This document shows, piece by piece, positions 23,587-33,524 of a stretch of 64,000 nucleotides of DNA. Below the pieces are notes generated by a model that saw only the letters and a list, made by a program, of their open reading frames with translations, was not told the DNA's origin and did not search any database. A program made the translations under genes and the position numbers. The stretch's first letter is position 1. Each line of letters begins with the position of its first letter. This DNA comes from Marinoscillum sp040218045. Its GTDB lineage: Bacteria; Bacteroidota; Bacteroidia; Cytophagales; Cyclobacteriaceae. The stretch covers positions 11,161-75,160 of the forward strand of contig JAVJQA010000030.1 of the NCBI GenBank assembly GCA_040218045.1, given 5' to 3'.

Positions 23587-25206
23587 CTAGAAATGTTCTT
23601 CCAATGTTTGATGTGCATCGATTAACGGTGCGCCATGCATCGTCTCCTCATTGGCTTGATTGATAAACTTATCAAAATTGAGATGAAAGGAGTGTGCAAG
23701 CTGAATGGCTTTGCTCACATAGGCGCCTTTTTGCAGCCATGTGTTCATAGGATCCAACATTTCACTGGGAACACCAGGACAGTATTTTGGCATGAAAAGT
23801 CCAAAAATCGGATGTTCTTCAAAATCAACACCTTGCAGTTGACCTTCAAGGACTGCCGTGATCATAGCTCGTGTGTACTTCAATTTGATTCTTGAGCCCA
23901 CACCATAAGGACCTCCAGACCACCCCGTATTAATCAGCCATACATTCACTCCGGATTCTTTCATTTTCTTACTTAACATCTCGGCATAAACATTTGGATT
24001 TAGCGGCATAAAAGGTTCTCCAAAACAAGAAGAGAAGGATGGGACTGGCTCATTAATACCTGCCTCTGTGCCAGCTACCTTCGCCGTATACCCGGAAATA
24101 AAATGATAAGCTGCCTGTCCTGGGGTCAACTTAGAAACTGGCGGCAACACACCAAATGCATCACAGGTTAGAAAGAATATGTTTTTCGGGTTCTCTGCGT
24201 AAGAAGGCACCTGAATATTGGAAATATGTTCTATTGGATAACTTACCCTGGTATTTTGAGTGATTGTACTATTACTGAAATTCACCTCTTTGGTTTTTCC
24301 ATCCAGCACAACATTTTCGAGCAAGGCCCCAGGTTTAATAGCTCTAAATATATCCGGTTCTTTTTCTTCAGAAAGGTCAATTACCTTGGCATAGCACCCT
24401 CCTTCAAAATTGAAAATGATATTATCTTCAGTCCAGCCATGTTCATCATCTCCGATCAGTTTTCTATTGGGGTCCGCTGAAAGTGTGGTTTTCCCTGTCC
24501 CTGACAGACCAAAGAAAATAGCCGTTTCACCATTTTTCCCAACATTTGCTGAGCAATGCATTGGTAAAACATTTCTTTCTATGGGAAGGATCATATTCAA
24601 AGCAGAAAAAATACCCTTTTTCATTTCTCCTGTATAAGCAGATCCTCCTACCAATGCTATTTTCTTACTAAAGTTTATAATAGAAAAATTACCCTGACGA
24701 ATACCAAATTCAACTGGGTTTGGTGCCTCATAACCAGGAGCACACAAAATCAACCAGTCTTCTTTTTCTATTTCTTCATTTGGATTGAGCCTTAGGAACA
24801 TATTGTTCACGAAGAGGTTTGACCATGGGTACTCCGTAATGGTACGGATATTCAACCTATATTCCGGATGTGAACAAACGTAACCATCCCGGGCATAAAG
24901 TTCCTTTCCTGATAAATAAGTGACCATTTCATCAAACAATTTGTCAAAATTTTCAGGTGAAATTGGCTTATTGATACGTCCCCACCATACTTTCTCCCTG
25001 GTATAATCGTCCTGCACGATAAACCGGTCCTTAGGTGACCGGCCCGTAAACTTTCCGGTATTTACTGCCAGAGTCCCATTGGCAGTTTCCTGCCCCATTC
25101 CTTTATCAATGGTGATTTTCTGAAGCATCTCAGAGGAGAGATTCCAGTGAACAGTTGCATCCATGATGCCATATTGCTCCAATTGTTGATCTACAAGCGT
25201 TTCCAT
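23587..25206 (-). CDS. pckA: Phosphoenolpyruvate carboxykinase (ATP)
   Basis: A 539-residue enzyme of normal family length, catalysing oxaloacetate + ATP to phosphoenolpyruvate + CO2 + ADP, the entry step of gluconeogenesis. It is cytosolic. Visible motifs are TGKFTGRSPKDRF (about 50-62), YTGEMKKG (191-198), the kinase-type P-loop GLSGTGKT (233-240) and the metal-binding DDEHGW (253-258). NTRVSYPIEHISN follows in the C-terminal half. It is monocistronic, with a clear terminator. The enzyme suits growth on organic acids or amino acids, and a dicarboxylate-type transporter gene is nearby. Confidence 0.97.
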   Translation of the reverse strand: METLVDQQLEQYGIMDATVHWNLSSEMLQKITIDKGMGQETANGTLAVNTGKFTGRSPKDRFIVQDDYTREKVWWGRINKPISPENFDKLFDEMVTYLSGKELYARDGYVCSHPEYRLNIRTITEYPWSNLFVNNMFLRLNPNEEIEKEDWLILCAPGYEAPNPVEFGIRQGNFSIINFSKKIALVGGSAYTGEMKKGIFSALNMILPIERNVLPMHCSANVGKNGETAIFFGLSGTGKTTLSADPNRKLIGDDEHGWTEDNIIFNFEGGCYAKVIDLSEEKEPDIFRAIKPGALLENVVLDGKTKEVNFSNSTITQNTRVSYPIEHISNIQVPSYAENPKNIFFLTCDAFGVLPPVSKLTPGQAAYHFISGYTAKVAGTEAGINEPVPSFSSCFGEPFMPLNPNVYAEMLSKKMKESGVNVWLINTGWSGGPYGVGSRIKLKYTRAMITAVLEGQLQGVDFEEHPIFGLFMPKYCPGVPSEMLDPMNTWLQKGAYVSKAIQLAHSFHLNFDKFINQANEETMHGAPLIDAHQTLEEHF

Positions 25207-25467
25207 ATTTTTTCAAAATTTTGATTAGTAAAAAGAGTCTAATGAAGGTAGGCTCTAAAAAAACTATTCAAATCTCTAGAGGTACATCAGGTTTTCAAAT
25301 GACCTCCGTCAGTATATCTAATAATGTTTATCAGTATAGGAATAGTATTAATGAATGACCTGCCAGATTAAGTTTACAAACTCCATACATCAGCACATGC
25401 ACTGAAGATTATCATATTTCAGGAGTGAGTACTTTCTGAACTTTGCATTGAATCAAATGCTATTGCC
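25207..25467. other. Divergent promoter region of pckA and the DUF2490 gene
   Basis: These 261 bases must hold promoters for two divergent genes. GAACTTTG at 25438-25445 is one base off the -7 consensus and lies 22 bases before the plus-strand ATG at 25468. No convincing element was found for pckA. Confidence 0.35.
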
Positions 25468-26163
25468 ATGAAAGAAAAGCTTATGTGCTGTGTATTTTTT
25501 GCTTTCTTATGCCTTGAGTCAGTCAGTCAAACTTCATCTGAACAAATGGTATGGATTCAGGCTTCGGAAAAATTATCACTTGACTCATCCAATTCTGTGA
25601 CCTTTCTATTCCAAAGAAGGATTTTTCTTGAGAAAACCCACTCCTACCAGCATCTTTATTGGTTGAGCCTAAACCATAAAATGAAGGGTAATGTGAGCTT
25701 GGGCTGTGGTGCAATGTATTTTACCAACAATCTGATTTTATACCAAGAGTTGAAATCCGTACCAGAGTTTAGGCCATTTCAGTATGTTGTCATCAATCGC
25801 GCAATTGGATATGGTTCAATAAACTTGCGATTTATGGTGGAAGAGCGATGGTTAAGTAATGTGAGTCAAGATGACATAGAACCAATGGATCATTTTGAAA
25901 TGAGATGTCGTGTGAGATTAAATTCCACCACTAAGTTGGCCAAGAGATATTGGCTTGAATTGAGCAATGAGTACTTTATAAATGGAAATTTAAATGTTGA
26001 TGAGCATTTTTCTCAAAACAGGTTTAGTACCCTTGTTCAATACAAAAGAAGTGCAATAGATGTTTTTGCTGGGTATATGCATTGGTTGGTCAATACTTCC
26101 AATGGCAATGAAAGCCGTCATTCATGGTGTGTCGGAATAGGGCATCATTTTGTATATAAATAA
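25468..26163 (+). CDS. DUF2490 outer-membrane beta-barrel protein
   Basis: A 231-residue protein with a signal peptide (CCVFFAFLCLESVSQ). Alternating strand patterns typical of DUF2490 follow, including QMVWIQASEKLSLDSSNSV, a central ELKSVPEFRPFQYV, VEERWLSNVSQDD, and a last strand CVGIGHHFVYK. DUF2490 proteins are small predicted outer-membrane barrels of unknown ligand. It is monocistronic on the plus strand. Confidence 0.75.
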   Translation: MKEKLMCCVFFAFLCLESVSQTSSEQMVWIQASEKLSLDSSNSVTFLFQRRIFLEKTHSYQHLYWLSLNHKMKGNVSLGCGAMYFTNNLILYQELKSVPEFRPFQYVVINRAIGYGSINLRFMVEERWLSNVSQDDIEPMDHFEMRCRVRLNSTTKLAKRYWLELSNEYFINGNLNVDEHFSQNRFSTLVQYKRSAIDVFAGYMHWLVNTSNGNESRHSWCVGIGHHFVYK

Positions 26164-26254
26164 CACAAAGACAGCTCACATGATTATTTTTCTTGGCTTC
26201 AGTAAATTTGAGGATCATAGATTTATATGCACTATTTCTGTAGTCACTTACTTC

Positions 26255-26389
26255 CTACATAAAACTTGAAAGTCCATGAGCAAATAATCTAACCATTAGA
26301 TCAATGAAGAACTTTATGGAGAATGCACTAAAAAGGATAATGAAAGCAACTGTAATCCAATCGATCAAGGTTCTATGAATGACTAACAT
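26255..26389 (-). CDS. Small 44-residue single-helix membrane protein, copy B
   Basis: Paralogue of the gene at 20745-20879, with the same length, the same start MLVIHRTLIDWITV and the same final FM. The single hydrophobic span covers about residues 8-37. The frame is open upstream to 26458, but similarity to copy A sets the start at the ATG at 26387-26389. Copy B lies between the DUF2490 gene and the end of the MG2/plug gene. About 84 bases separate it from the stop of that upstream minus-strand operon, so it could be read as its last gene. Confidence 0.65.
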   Translation of the reverse strand: MLVIHRTLIDWITVAFIILFSAFSIKFFIDLMVRLFAHGLSSFM

Positions 26390-26472
26390 GATTGTGCGAG
26401 TTTGTTTGTAGAAAGTAACAACCTCTTTAGCAAATAAAACAGCTACTAGGTCACACATCTGTATGATTTGAA

Positions 26473-28107
26473 TCAGTCCTTCTGACTTCTTACTTCAATC
26501 CGTTTAGTGATGAAAAAAAGCTCACCATTTGAGGACATTCCTTCAACAAGTACAGTCATTTTACCAACGTCATCTGTAGTATAGAATTCGAAGGATCCAA
26601 CTCCCTGATCATCAACCTGCACTGATGGATCCCAATAAATAGTGGATCGGAAATCAGGAATACCTCGTTGCTTTAAGTCACTAGTAAGCGGCACTGGTTG
26701 AGTAAGTCCCTGTACCAGGTTATCTGGATTTAATGGCTCTCTATGGTTACCAAATTTCGTATGCACTATAACTATTCCATTCCTGCCCAATGCACCGAAC
26801 CTAACCAGTTTATGTGGATCTCGTACAGTTTTTACACTAATAACATCCAGGGGTTCAATTGATAAGAAAAAATCAGTGTTCATTGTAGCAACTCCATCAA
26901 TCAGATACAAAGGATCTTCAGTAGCTTCAGTTGGTTGGAGATAGCGCACCCTCACCACTTCCTTGCCTTCAGACTTTCCATAAAACAGAGGACTGATCAC
27001 GGCATTGATCAACTCTCCCATGGTTGGAAATAAGATGTAATCCTGGATTTGAAAAGATTGATCAGCGCTCACCGGATCAATAATTTCTTTACGATCCACA
27101 TGTAGATAACTACTGGAATCGCTGGTATAGAACCCATAAGACTTATCAATGATCCGTTTTCTGTGAGAATACTCCTTATAAGGATCTTTCTCATTACCCA
27201 TTCTGAAATTGGGTGCTTCCGCGTGAGTATAAGTATCATCATCCCAATCTATGTTGATTTGCCTGACCAGCGCTCTCTCTTTACCTGGTAATTGGCCTAC
27301 ATAGTAGAGCTCATCAGTGCCTTTGATATCCAGCATCTCCAATTTGAATTTACCATCATGAATCGTGAATACCTGATAACGCATCTTGGATTGCTGCAAG
27401 TAAAAAAGAAGCTGTGTAGAATCAGGAAGTGGGTCCTTTGTCCCGGGATAATAGGCAGTTCCAAATCGGGTCAACCGATTGCCGACAATCTTAGGTGATT
27501 TCTCAGATTCCCCAAATGCGTTTGTTGTAGTGAAAGTCATATCCGTTCCAAACACCTTTGCATTCACAACACTCACGGTAAAACCTCCCCTGACAGGTAA
27601 CCCAGCCATATCGTTTAGATAGATTTGAGCTTTGACCAACTCCCTTGTCTGAAATACTGATTTATTCAATCTCAAATCAACCTTTATCTTTTGTTCCACC
27701 CCTAATACATGTCTTGATTCATTTATAAGAACCTTTTCATCAACTACTGCGATAGCTTTCACATACACCCGGCCCAGGTCAGCAATTGACCTGAACTCGA
27801 CATTGTAAATTCCTTCTTTGAGGTCAGAAGGTAAAACCATCTGGTTCGATCCAATACCATCATTTACATTGAATTTGATCTTGTTTACAGACTTCCCGTC
27901 ACCGCCTACTAAATCCATCACTAAAATCTGCTTTCCCATAATGGGCATTCCTGAATCCCAATATCTCACACAGAAAAACACCGTATCTCCCGCTATATAT
28001 TTTGGTTGATTAAAAATAACATGGGCAGTTCTTGATTCCTGAGCGATGGCCATTTGGCTGTGAAGGATGAAGGCCAATAAAATTATAACCAGGTTTAATC
28101 TACCCAT
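26473..28107 (-). CDS. Exported MG2-like / TonB-plug-like protein
   Basis: A 544-residue protein with signal peptide MGRLNLVIILLAFILHSQMAIAQ. Macroglobulin-type beta-sandwich domains come first (FNQPKYIAGDTVFFCVRYWD, then LPSDLKEGIYNVEFRS, then VDLRLNKSVFQTRELV). Near the C-terminus it has a plug-like segment (YLIDGVATMNTDFFLS, DVISVKTVRD, RFGALGRNGIVIVHTK) resembling the plug of SusC-type receptors, without a barrel. It ends the receptor/DUF4249 operon and overlaps the preceding gene by 13 bases. It may bind the same ligand or partner on the periplasmic face; this is inferred from context. Confidence 0.75.
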   Translation of the reverse strand: MGRLNLVIILLAFILHSQMAIAQESRTAHVIFNQPKYIAGDTVFFCVRYWDSGMPIMGKQILVMDLVGGDGKSVNKIKFNVNDGIGSNQMVLPSDLKEGIYNVEFRSIADLGRVYVKAIAVVDEKVLINESRHVLGVEQKIKVDLRLNKSVFQTRELVKAQIYLNDMAGLPVRGGFTVSVVNAKVFGTDMTFTTTNAFGESEKSPKIVGNRLTRFGTAYYPGTKDPLPDSTQLLFYLQQSKMRYQVFTIHDGKFKLEMLDIKGTDELYYVGQLPGKERALVRQINIDWDDDTYTHAEAPNFRMGNEKDPYKEYSHRKRIIDKSYGFYTSDSSSYLHVDRKEIIDPVSADQSFQIQDYILFPTMGELINAVISPLFYGKSEGKEVVRVRYLQPTEATEDPLYLIDGVATMNTDFFLSIEPLDVISVKTVRDPHKLVRFGALGRNGIVIVHTKFGNHREPLNPDNLVQGLTQPVPLTSDLKQRGIPDFRSTIYWDPSVQVDDQGVGSFEFYTTDDVGKMTVLVEGMSSNGELFFITKRIEVRSQKD

Positions 28108-29213
28108 AGCGAAGGTTTATCATAGGTGGAATTTTTATAAACATCAGCACATGGCAAAGTGATGTAAGTGATTTCAGGTAGGTTATAAGGAATATCACTT
28201 CTCTCAATATAGCGGTGCTTTTTGGAAATAGAAGAAGCCCAAAATATTCCAATAACCGGATCCGTGGTGTTTTCAGCTACAAAATTTCCAATAATCTCTC
28301 CACTCTGTGGCTGAAAAATACTCCCTGAACCTTCCTTCTGGTCTCTTATGAGTTTAAAAAAATCAAAAGCTGCTCTGGACATGCTCATTTGTTCTATTTC
28401 GAGCAGGTACTTATCGTGAAAGCCATAATTGGTTATGGCCACCTCTCCGACCTTCACATTTTTAAATTCCCCATTGGAAACTAATTCACTGTCTGACAGT
28501 GTTGGTGCATCCGGGTATTCTCTACCCCAGCATTCACAGCACGTGCATTCGCCTACTTTCTCAAGTTTACCTCCGGGTACAAATTCTACTACTATATATC
28601 CACTACATGGAAAAGGGTCCTTATAGGGTGAATATGGTGGCGTCCAGGTCATGTGGAACATCGGATAGGTTTCCGCCCTGAACGTGCCAGTAAGACGCCA
28701 TCTGATGTAAGGGTTTGAACCTTCGCCTGCATTGGCATCCACATACACGTTGAAAACATCGGCTCGTATTTCACCAAACTCCTCAACCCTGGTTCGCTCT
28801 TCATATTCAAATTTAATCTCTTCTATTGCTCCCACAGGAGTCATCAGATCAGGTTTTGATCGATAAGTACTTCCCCCACTCTGGATTATGAGATGATATG
28901 ATCGACCTACTTCACCTTGTATGACACCAGTGGTTTGATAAACACCATTGCCCATTTCAACCAATTGCTCGGAATTGCCCTGATCATCAAAGAGTTCCAC
29001 CTGTGCACCTGTCACTCCAGTAGTGACCAACGTATCTGAGTTCAGGTCAATCCCTCTTGAGAGTTTTACCTGATAAGGCCCGGGACCGTCTGAAATCATC
29101 CCTTCTATAACCAGCTGATTAGCTGCTTGGGGCAGGTCGAAATCAATTGGTTCCACACATGCCTGAAAGCCAACGCAAAGGATGATGAGATATTTGTTTA
29201 TCAATCTTCCCAT
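28095..29213 (-). CDS. DUF4249 lipoprotein with cysteine cluster (second of tandem pair)
   Basis: A 372-residue protein with a lipoprotein signal (IILCVGFQAC, lipid Cys about residue 19). The DUF4249 body includes NQLVIEGMISDGPGPYQVKL and RGIDLNSDTLVTTGVTGAQV. A central insertion carries PFPCSGYIVV and then the dense cluster CTCCECW. The upstream neighbour at 29201-30325 is a clear tandem duplicate with the same insertion. It overlaps that gene by 13 bases and the MG2/plug gene downstream by 13. The cysteines could bind metal or form disulfides. Confidence 0.85.
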   Translation of the reverse strand: MGRLINKYLIILCVGFQACVEPIDFDLPQAANQLVIEGMISDGPGPYQVKLSRGIDLNSDTLVTTGVTGAQVELFDDQGNSEQLVEMGNGVYQTTGVIQGEVGRSYHLIIQSGGSTYRSKPDLMTPVGAIEEIKFEYEERTRVEEFGEIRADVFNVYVDANAGEGSNPYIRWRLTGTFRAETYPMFHMTWTPPYSPYKDPFPCSGYIVVEFVPGGKLEKVGECTCCECWGREYPDAPTLSDSELVSNGEFKNVKVGEVAITNYGFHDKYLLEIEQMSMSRAAFDFFKLIRDQKEGSGSIFQPQSGEIIGNFVAENTTDPVIGIFWASSISKKHRYIERSDIPYNLPEITYITLPCADVYKNSTYDKPSLWVD

Positions 29214-30325
29214 AACTCTGGTTGTTCATAGGTGGAATTTGGATAAACATCAGCACTAGGCAAGGTAATATAAGGAAATTGTGGAACCGGATAAGGTAAG
29301 TCTTCCTGACTCACAAAACGATGACTCGTGGAGATGGAAGTCGCCCAAAACAATCCTACTACTGGATTATTTGGGTTTGAAGCTTTCACATTACCAATGA
29401 TTTCACCAAATGAAGGTTGGAATATATTGTCCGCGCCTTCCTTTTGTGCTTTAATCAAATTAAAAAAATCATAGGCTGTTTTAGACAGGCTCATTTGTTC
29501 AATTTCTATCAGATATTTATCATGAAAGGCCTGACTGGTAATCCCAATCTCTCCTACTTTCACATGCCTGTAAAGTCCATCCTTGACGAGTTGGCTGGTG
29601 GACAGCTGCGGTTTTTGCTCATATACATAGACCCAGCACTCACAGCACTCACAGTCTCCCACCTTGACTAATTTACCACCTTCCCACAGATCAGACTCAC
29701 TAACAATATATCCACTGCATGGAAATGGGTCTTTGAATGGAGTATATGGTGGGTTGTCTGTCACATGCTCTCCCGGAAACGTTTCAATCCTGAAAATTCC
29801 AGTAAACTTCCACCTTGTATAAGATTGGCCTGCGCCATCAGCATCCACAAAGACCTTTAAAACATCAGCTTGTACTTCCCCAAAATCTGCCAATACAGTA
29901 CGTGATTCAAACTCAATATCAATACCTAAGATTTCTCCTACAGGCTCCAAAATGTCAGGTTCTGATTGGTATTGATGTCCTTCGGTGGTTTCTAAAGTGA
30001 TATGGTATAAATGACCAACTTCACCTTGAATGATTCCTGAAGTCTGATATATGCCGGGGCCTGTTTCTTCAAATTCCTCAGATTCACCCTGATCATTGTG
30101 CAACACCACTGATGCTCCGGTAACCGGGCTAACCCGTAAGGTGTCGGAATTAAGGTCAATTCCCTTTGAAATTTTCACTTCATATGGTCCAGGCTGATCT
30201 GTAATTATTCCTTCAATCACGATCTGTTCGCTGGCATTTGGAAGCTCAAAGCTGATAGGTTCTACGCAAGCAGAAAGAAAAGCGATGACCAGACATCCAA
30301 CCGATATGTTAACCTTTAGAGGCAT
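29201..30325 (-). CDS. DUF4249 lipoprotein with cysteine cluster (first of tandem pair)
   Basis: A 374-residue lipoprotein (VIAFLSAC signal) highly similar throughout to the gene that follows it: QIVIEGIITDQPGPYEVKIS, KGIDLNSDTLRVSPVTGASV, the cluster CECCECW, and ITLPSADVYPNSTYEQPELW at the end. The start overlaps the stop of the TonB receptor gene at a single base, so the receptor and both lipoproteins are co-translated. Two different DUF4249 partners for one receptor suggest ligand variants or a heteromeric surface complex. Confidence 0.85.
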   Translation of the reverse strand: MPLKVNISVGCLVIAFLSACVEPISFELPNASEQIVIEGIITDQPGPYEVKISKGIDLNSDTLRVSPVTGASVVLHNDQGESEEFEETGPGIYQTSGIIQGEVGHLYHITLETTEGHQYQSEPDILEPVGEILGIDIEFESRTVLADFGEVQADVLKVFVDADGAGQSYTRWKFTGIFRIETFPGEHVTDNPPYTPFKDPFPCSGYIVSESDLWEGGKLVKVGDCECCECWVYVYEQKPQLSTSQLVKDGLYRHVKVGEIGITSQAFHDKYLIEIEQMSLSKTAYDFFNLIKAQKEGADNIFQPSFGEIIGNVKASNPNNPVVGLFWATSISTSHRFVSQEDLPYPVPQFPYITLPSADVYPNSTYEQPELWED

Positions 30326-33027
30326 TAAAATACTTTGAGGTTATAACTGATAGATGGGAAAACAGTCCCAATGATTGACAACTGATAGGGTTTGGGAACC
30401 CCCTCATCATTTGGCCTGAAGAAGACGGAGTATGGGTTTCTTCGTCCATAAGCATTGTAAACTGAAAAGACCCATGTCCCCTGCCATTTTCGAGATCGCT
30501 TATAGTTCCCTTCAATTACAAAAGCCAGGTCCAACCGATGATAATCCGGAATCCGGTATTGGTTCCTGCCTGAAAAATAAGCTACTGTGGTTTGCTCAAT
30601 GGTAAAAGCAGAAAGTGGAATAGAAACAGGTCTACCGGTATGATAAGTGAAGTTTCCAGTAAATGAATGACGTCTGGACAAGGTTAGTTTCCATGATAGA
30701 TTAGCCACATGTGGTTGATCAAAGTTTGAAGGGTATCTTTTTCCACGATTAATGGATTCTGATGCAAAGTCTCCCTGTACTCTCCTGAATGACCGGGAGT
30801 AAGTATAATTTACCGTGCCAGATAGCCTCCCAAAGTTCTTATTAATAGAAATCTCGGAACCATAAGAATATGCCTTTCCTTGAAGGAGGTCTGTTTCCAA
30901 ATGATTGTTCAATACCAGTTCAGCCCCATCTTTGAAGTCCAGAATATTGTTGATGTATTTATAAAAGGTCTCCACAGAAAAACTGTATTTCTTGCTTTTG
31001 AGATCTTTTGAGTATCCCAAAGACACCTGATCGGATCGCTGAGGTTTGAAATAATATCCACTGGGCTGCCAGATGTCTACGGGGGTAACCGCCGTGCTGT
31101 TAGTCACCAGGTGCAGGTACTGATAAATGCGATTGTAGCCAAATTTGAGCGAAGAGGTTTCATCAATCATGTACCGAAATGATGCACGAGGCTCTAGTCC
31201 AACATAGGTCTTAACGGGACGAAAAGTACCATAAGAAGTTGTGTCAGTGATTGATGACACCTCCATTGGCTGCCCGGCTTGGTACTTAAATACTTCCTCG
31301 GGCCCAAATGAGATAAATAAAGGCAATCGAACGCCCACCTCAGCCGATATTCGGTCATTTACAGGCCAGCTGTCAGAGATGTAAAAAGCATTTTCGATGG
31401 ACGTTTGACGGTCCATTTGAATGAATTTAACATTTGAAACCTCGGATTTTGGTTGCAGCTCTCCCGGATTAAATTGATAATGTATCAGGTGCCAGCCAAA
31501 ATTGGTGAGATGCTTCCCCCGATCTAGGTTAAATCCAGCTTTCAGCGTGGTGGTGGTGATGTCAAATGATAGCTCAGAAGCTGTCAACTCATCATCATTA
31601 GACACTTCATAGCCGTAAGCACTCACACCAGCTACAAACTCACCACCAAGTTGTGAATTGAATTGATGATTAAGTTTTCCGGAAAACTGAAGGTTATGCC
31701 ACTGGTAAGTAGTATCGCCAACTAACCGAAAACCATCCTTACTGGAATACCCTGTGAAAGTTAATTTGGTATCATCTCCAAGTTTATGAGCAACCTTCAG
31801 CGTACCATCATAAAACTGAACTGTGCTATTGCGCAAGTCTGCATAATCCGTCCGAATTGAGTGCACCAACCAATCTGAATAGGTAGATCTAAATGAAGCG
31901 GCTATTGAGGTTTTATTGCGTTTGAGGGGACCGCTAAGGGCTATATTACTTGTGATGACCCCAATTCCTCCTTTCAAGTCCCACTTTTCAAGATCTCCAT
32001 CTTTTGATTTGATATCCAGTACCGAAGATGCTCTACCTCCAAACTCTGCCGGAATACCACCTCTGTAAAAGGATACTTCCCTGATCCCATCCGGGTTGAA
32101 TGCTGAGAAAAAACCAAATACATGTGAACTGTTAAAGACGGGGATTCCATCGAACAATATAAGATTTTGGTCCACTCCACCGCCTCTTACATTAAATCCC
32201 GAAGCAGCCTCTCCTACTGAGGTAACTCCAGGTAGGCTTTGCACTGACTTGATCAAATCAGGTTCTCCCAAAAAGCCAGGCGCTTTCTTCATGTCTGGAA
32301 TCGCCATTTGCGTCTGTCCAATCCGATTGGTAGAGAGTACCTGAGCGCTTTTATCTTCAATGATCACTTCGTCCAGCATCAACGATTTTTTTTCCATTTC
32401 CACGTTAATGACGGCATCCTCATAGGCAATCAAATCAATCACATCACTTTCATATTCCACAAAATTGAAAGTGAGCACATTTGCCCCAGGAGGAACCGAA
32501 AGTTGGTAGTATCCTGATTCATTGGTAGTTGTCCCTGATTGAGTGCTGCTGATCTGCACTGTAGCATACGGTATAGGCTCCTCTGACTTAAGATCTGTCA
32601 CTCTCCCCTGTATGATAACTGCCTCCTGATTGACACTACTTCGCTCACCAAACCGGTATTGAGTGACCTTCTTTTGAGATTTCAATGCTTCTCTGATGGC
32701 TTGCTGATGCCGAATGGCCTGTGTAGGATCCCGTACAATTACCAATGTAGATGAATCCATCAAAACAAAATCTAAATCAGTTCCCTTAAACTTCGACTGA
32801 AGTAATTGGTGAAGTGTCTTTGCTGAATCTCCTTGCTCAGTAAGGATTGGGTCGGTCCATTGAGCTAAGTAAAAGATCCGCCATTTACTTCCATCATTGA
32901 TTTTAGAAAGTGTAGAAGAAAGGTTCTCAGCTTCATCAACTGTATCTATCCTCAAATCTAGGATCCCCTGGGCCTGGGCCAATGCACTACTTAGAAGCAG
33001 TAAACCAAAAAATGTAATTCTCATCAA
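30325..33027 (-). CDS. TonB-dependent receptor with STN-like N-terminal domain
   Basis: A 900-residue receptor. After the signal peptide (MMRITFFGLLLLSSALAQAQ), residues about 25-115 resemble a secretin/TonB short N-terminal (STN) domain (LHQLLQSKFKGTDLDFVLMD). Such domains can signal across the envelope. A carboxypeptidase-like domain follows (IIQGRVTDLKSEEPIPYATV), then the plug (DLIKSVQSLPGVTSVGEAAS) and the barrel. It resembles the 800-residue receptor at 15.6-18.0 kb, which lacks the STN-like part. The histidine kinase and response regulator genes lie directly upstream on the same strand, with a 92-base gap. Confidence 0.9.
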   Translation of the reverse strand: MMRITFFGLLLLSSALAQAQGILDLRIDTVDEAENLSSTLSKINDGSKWRIFYLAQWTDPILTEQGDSAKTLHQLLQSKFKGTDLDFVLMDSSTLVIVRDPTQAIRHQQAIREALKSQKKVTQYRFGERSSVNQEAVIIQGRVTDLKSEEPIPYATVQISSTQSGTTTNESGYYQLSVPPGANVLTFNFVEYESDVIDLIAYEDAVINVEMEKKSLMLDEVIIEDKSAQVLSTNRIGQTQMAIPDMKKAPGFLGEPDLIKSVQSLPGVTSVGEAASGFNVRGGGVDQNLILFDGIPVFNSSHVFGFFSAFNPDGIREVSFYRGGIPAEFGGRASSVLDIKSKDGDLEKWDLKGGIGVITSNIALSGPLKRNKTSIAASFRSTYSDWLVHSIRTDYADLRNSTVQFYDGTLKVAHKLGDDTKLTFTGYSSKDGFRLVGDTTYQWHNLQFSGKLNHQFNSQLGGEFVAGVSAYGYEVSNDDELTASELSFDITTTTLKAGFNLDRGKHLTNFGWHLIHYQFNPGELQPKSEVSNVKFIQMDRQTSIENAFYISDSWPVNDRISAEVGVRLPLFISFGPEEVFKYQAGQPMEVSSITDTTSYGTFRPVKTYVGLEPRASFRYMIDETSSLKFGYNRIYQYLHLVTNSTAVTPVDIWQPSGYYFKPQRSDQVSLGYSKDLKSKKYSFSVETFYKYINNILDFKDGAELVLNNHLETDLLQGKAYSYGSEISINKNFGRLSGTVNYTYSRSFRRVQGDFASESINRGKRYPSNFDQPHVANLSWKLTLSRRHSFTGNFTYHTGRPVSIPLSAFTIEQTTVAYFSGRNQYRIPDYHRLDLAFVIEGNYKRSRKWQGTWVFSVYNAYGRRNPYSVFFRPNDEGVPKPYQLSIIGTVFPSISYNLKVF

Positions 33028-33119
33028 ATGGGGAATTAATGTCTGTGCCCAAAATAGTCAATAATGACGATCCAGATGAGTATTGGATTAAATATTAAAC
33101 GAAGATTCGAAAGAAGTGA

Positions 33120-33518
33120 CTAATTATCCCGCAAGCCACCTACTGCTTCAAGTATGGAAGCTTCAATTTCTGATACGTCAAATGGTTTGGCAAAAGACTT
33201 CTCGATAACCTGGTCAGTGAGTGCAGCTTCTATCTCAGGGTTATGACCATAACCAGTAAGAATATAATAGAAAATATCATCGTACTTGGCTTTGGCTTGT
33301 TTGATAAATTCAATGCCATTCATTTCTGGCATACGCATATCACTAATTACTACGATGATTTCGTTGTGGTGAGCGTCCAATTCCTCCAATGCCAGAGTTG
33401 GGGATAAAGATGTAATAACTTCAAAAGTCCTATTGAAGTTGGCCTTAAAGACGAAGAGGTTATCCTTTTCATCATCAACATACAAGACCGTAATATCTGG
33501 ATGCGCTACCATAAGCAT
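33120..33518 (-). CDS. Single-domain response regulator
   Basis: A 132-residue CheY-like receiver without an output domain. The acidic pair D15/D16, phospho-acceptor D60 (VVISDMRMP), T88 (ILTGY) and K111 (FAKPF) are all present. It lies six bases downstream of the histidine kinase gene and is almost certainly phosphorylated by it. Output would be through protein-protein contact or a further phosphorelay. Confidence 0.9.
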   Translation of the reverse strand: MLMVAHPDITVLYVDDEKDNLFVFKANFNRTFEVITSLSPTLALEELDAHHNEIIVVISDMRMPEMNGIEFIKQAKAKYDDIFYYILTGYGHNPEIEAALTDQVIEKSFAKPFDVSEIEASILEAVGGLRDN

Positions 33519-33524
33519 ACAAAT

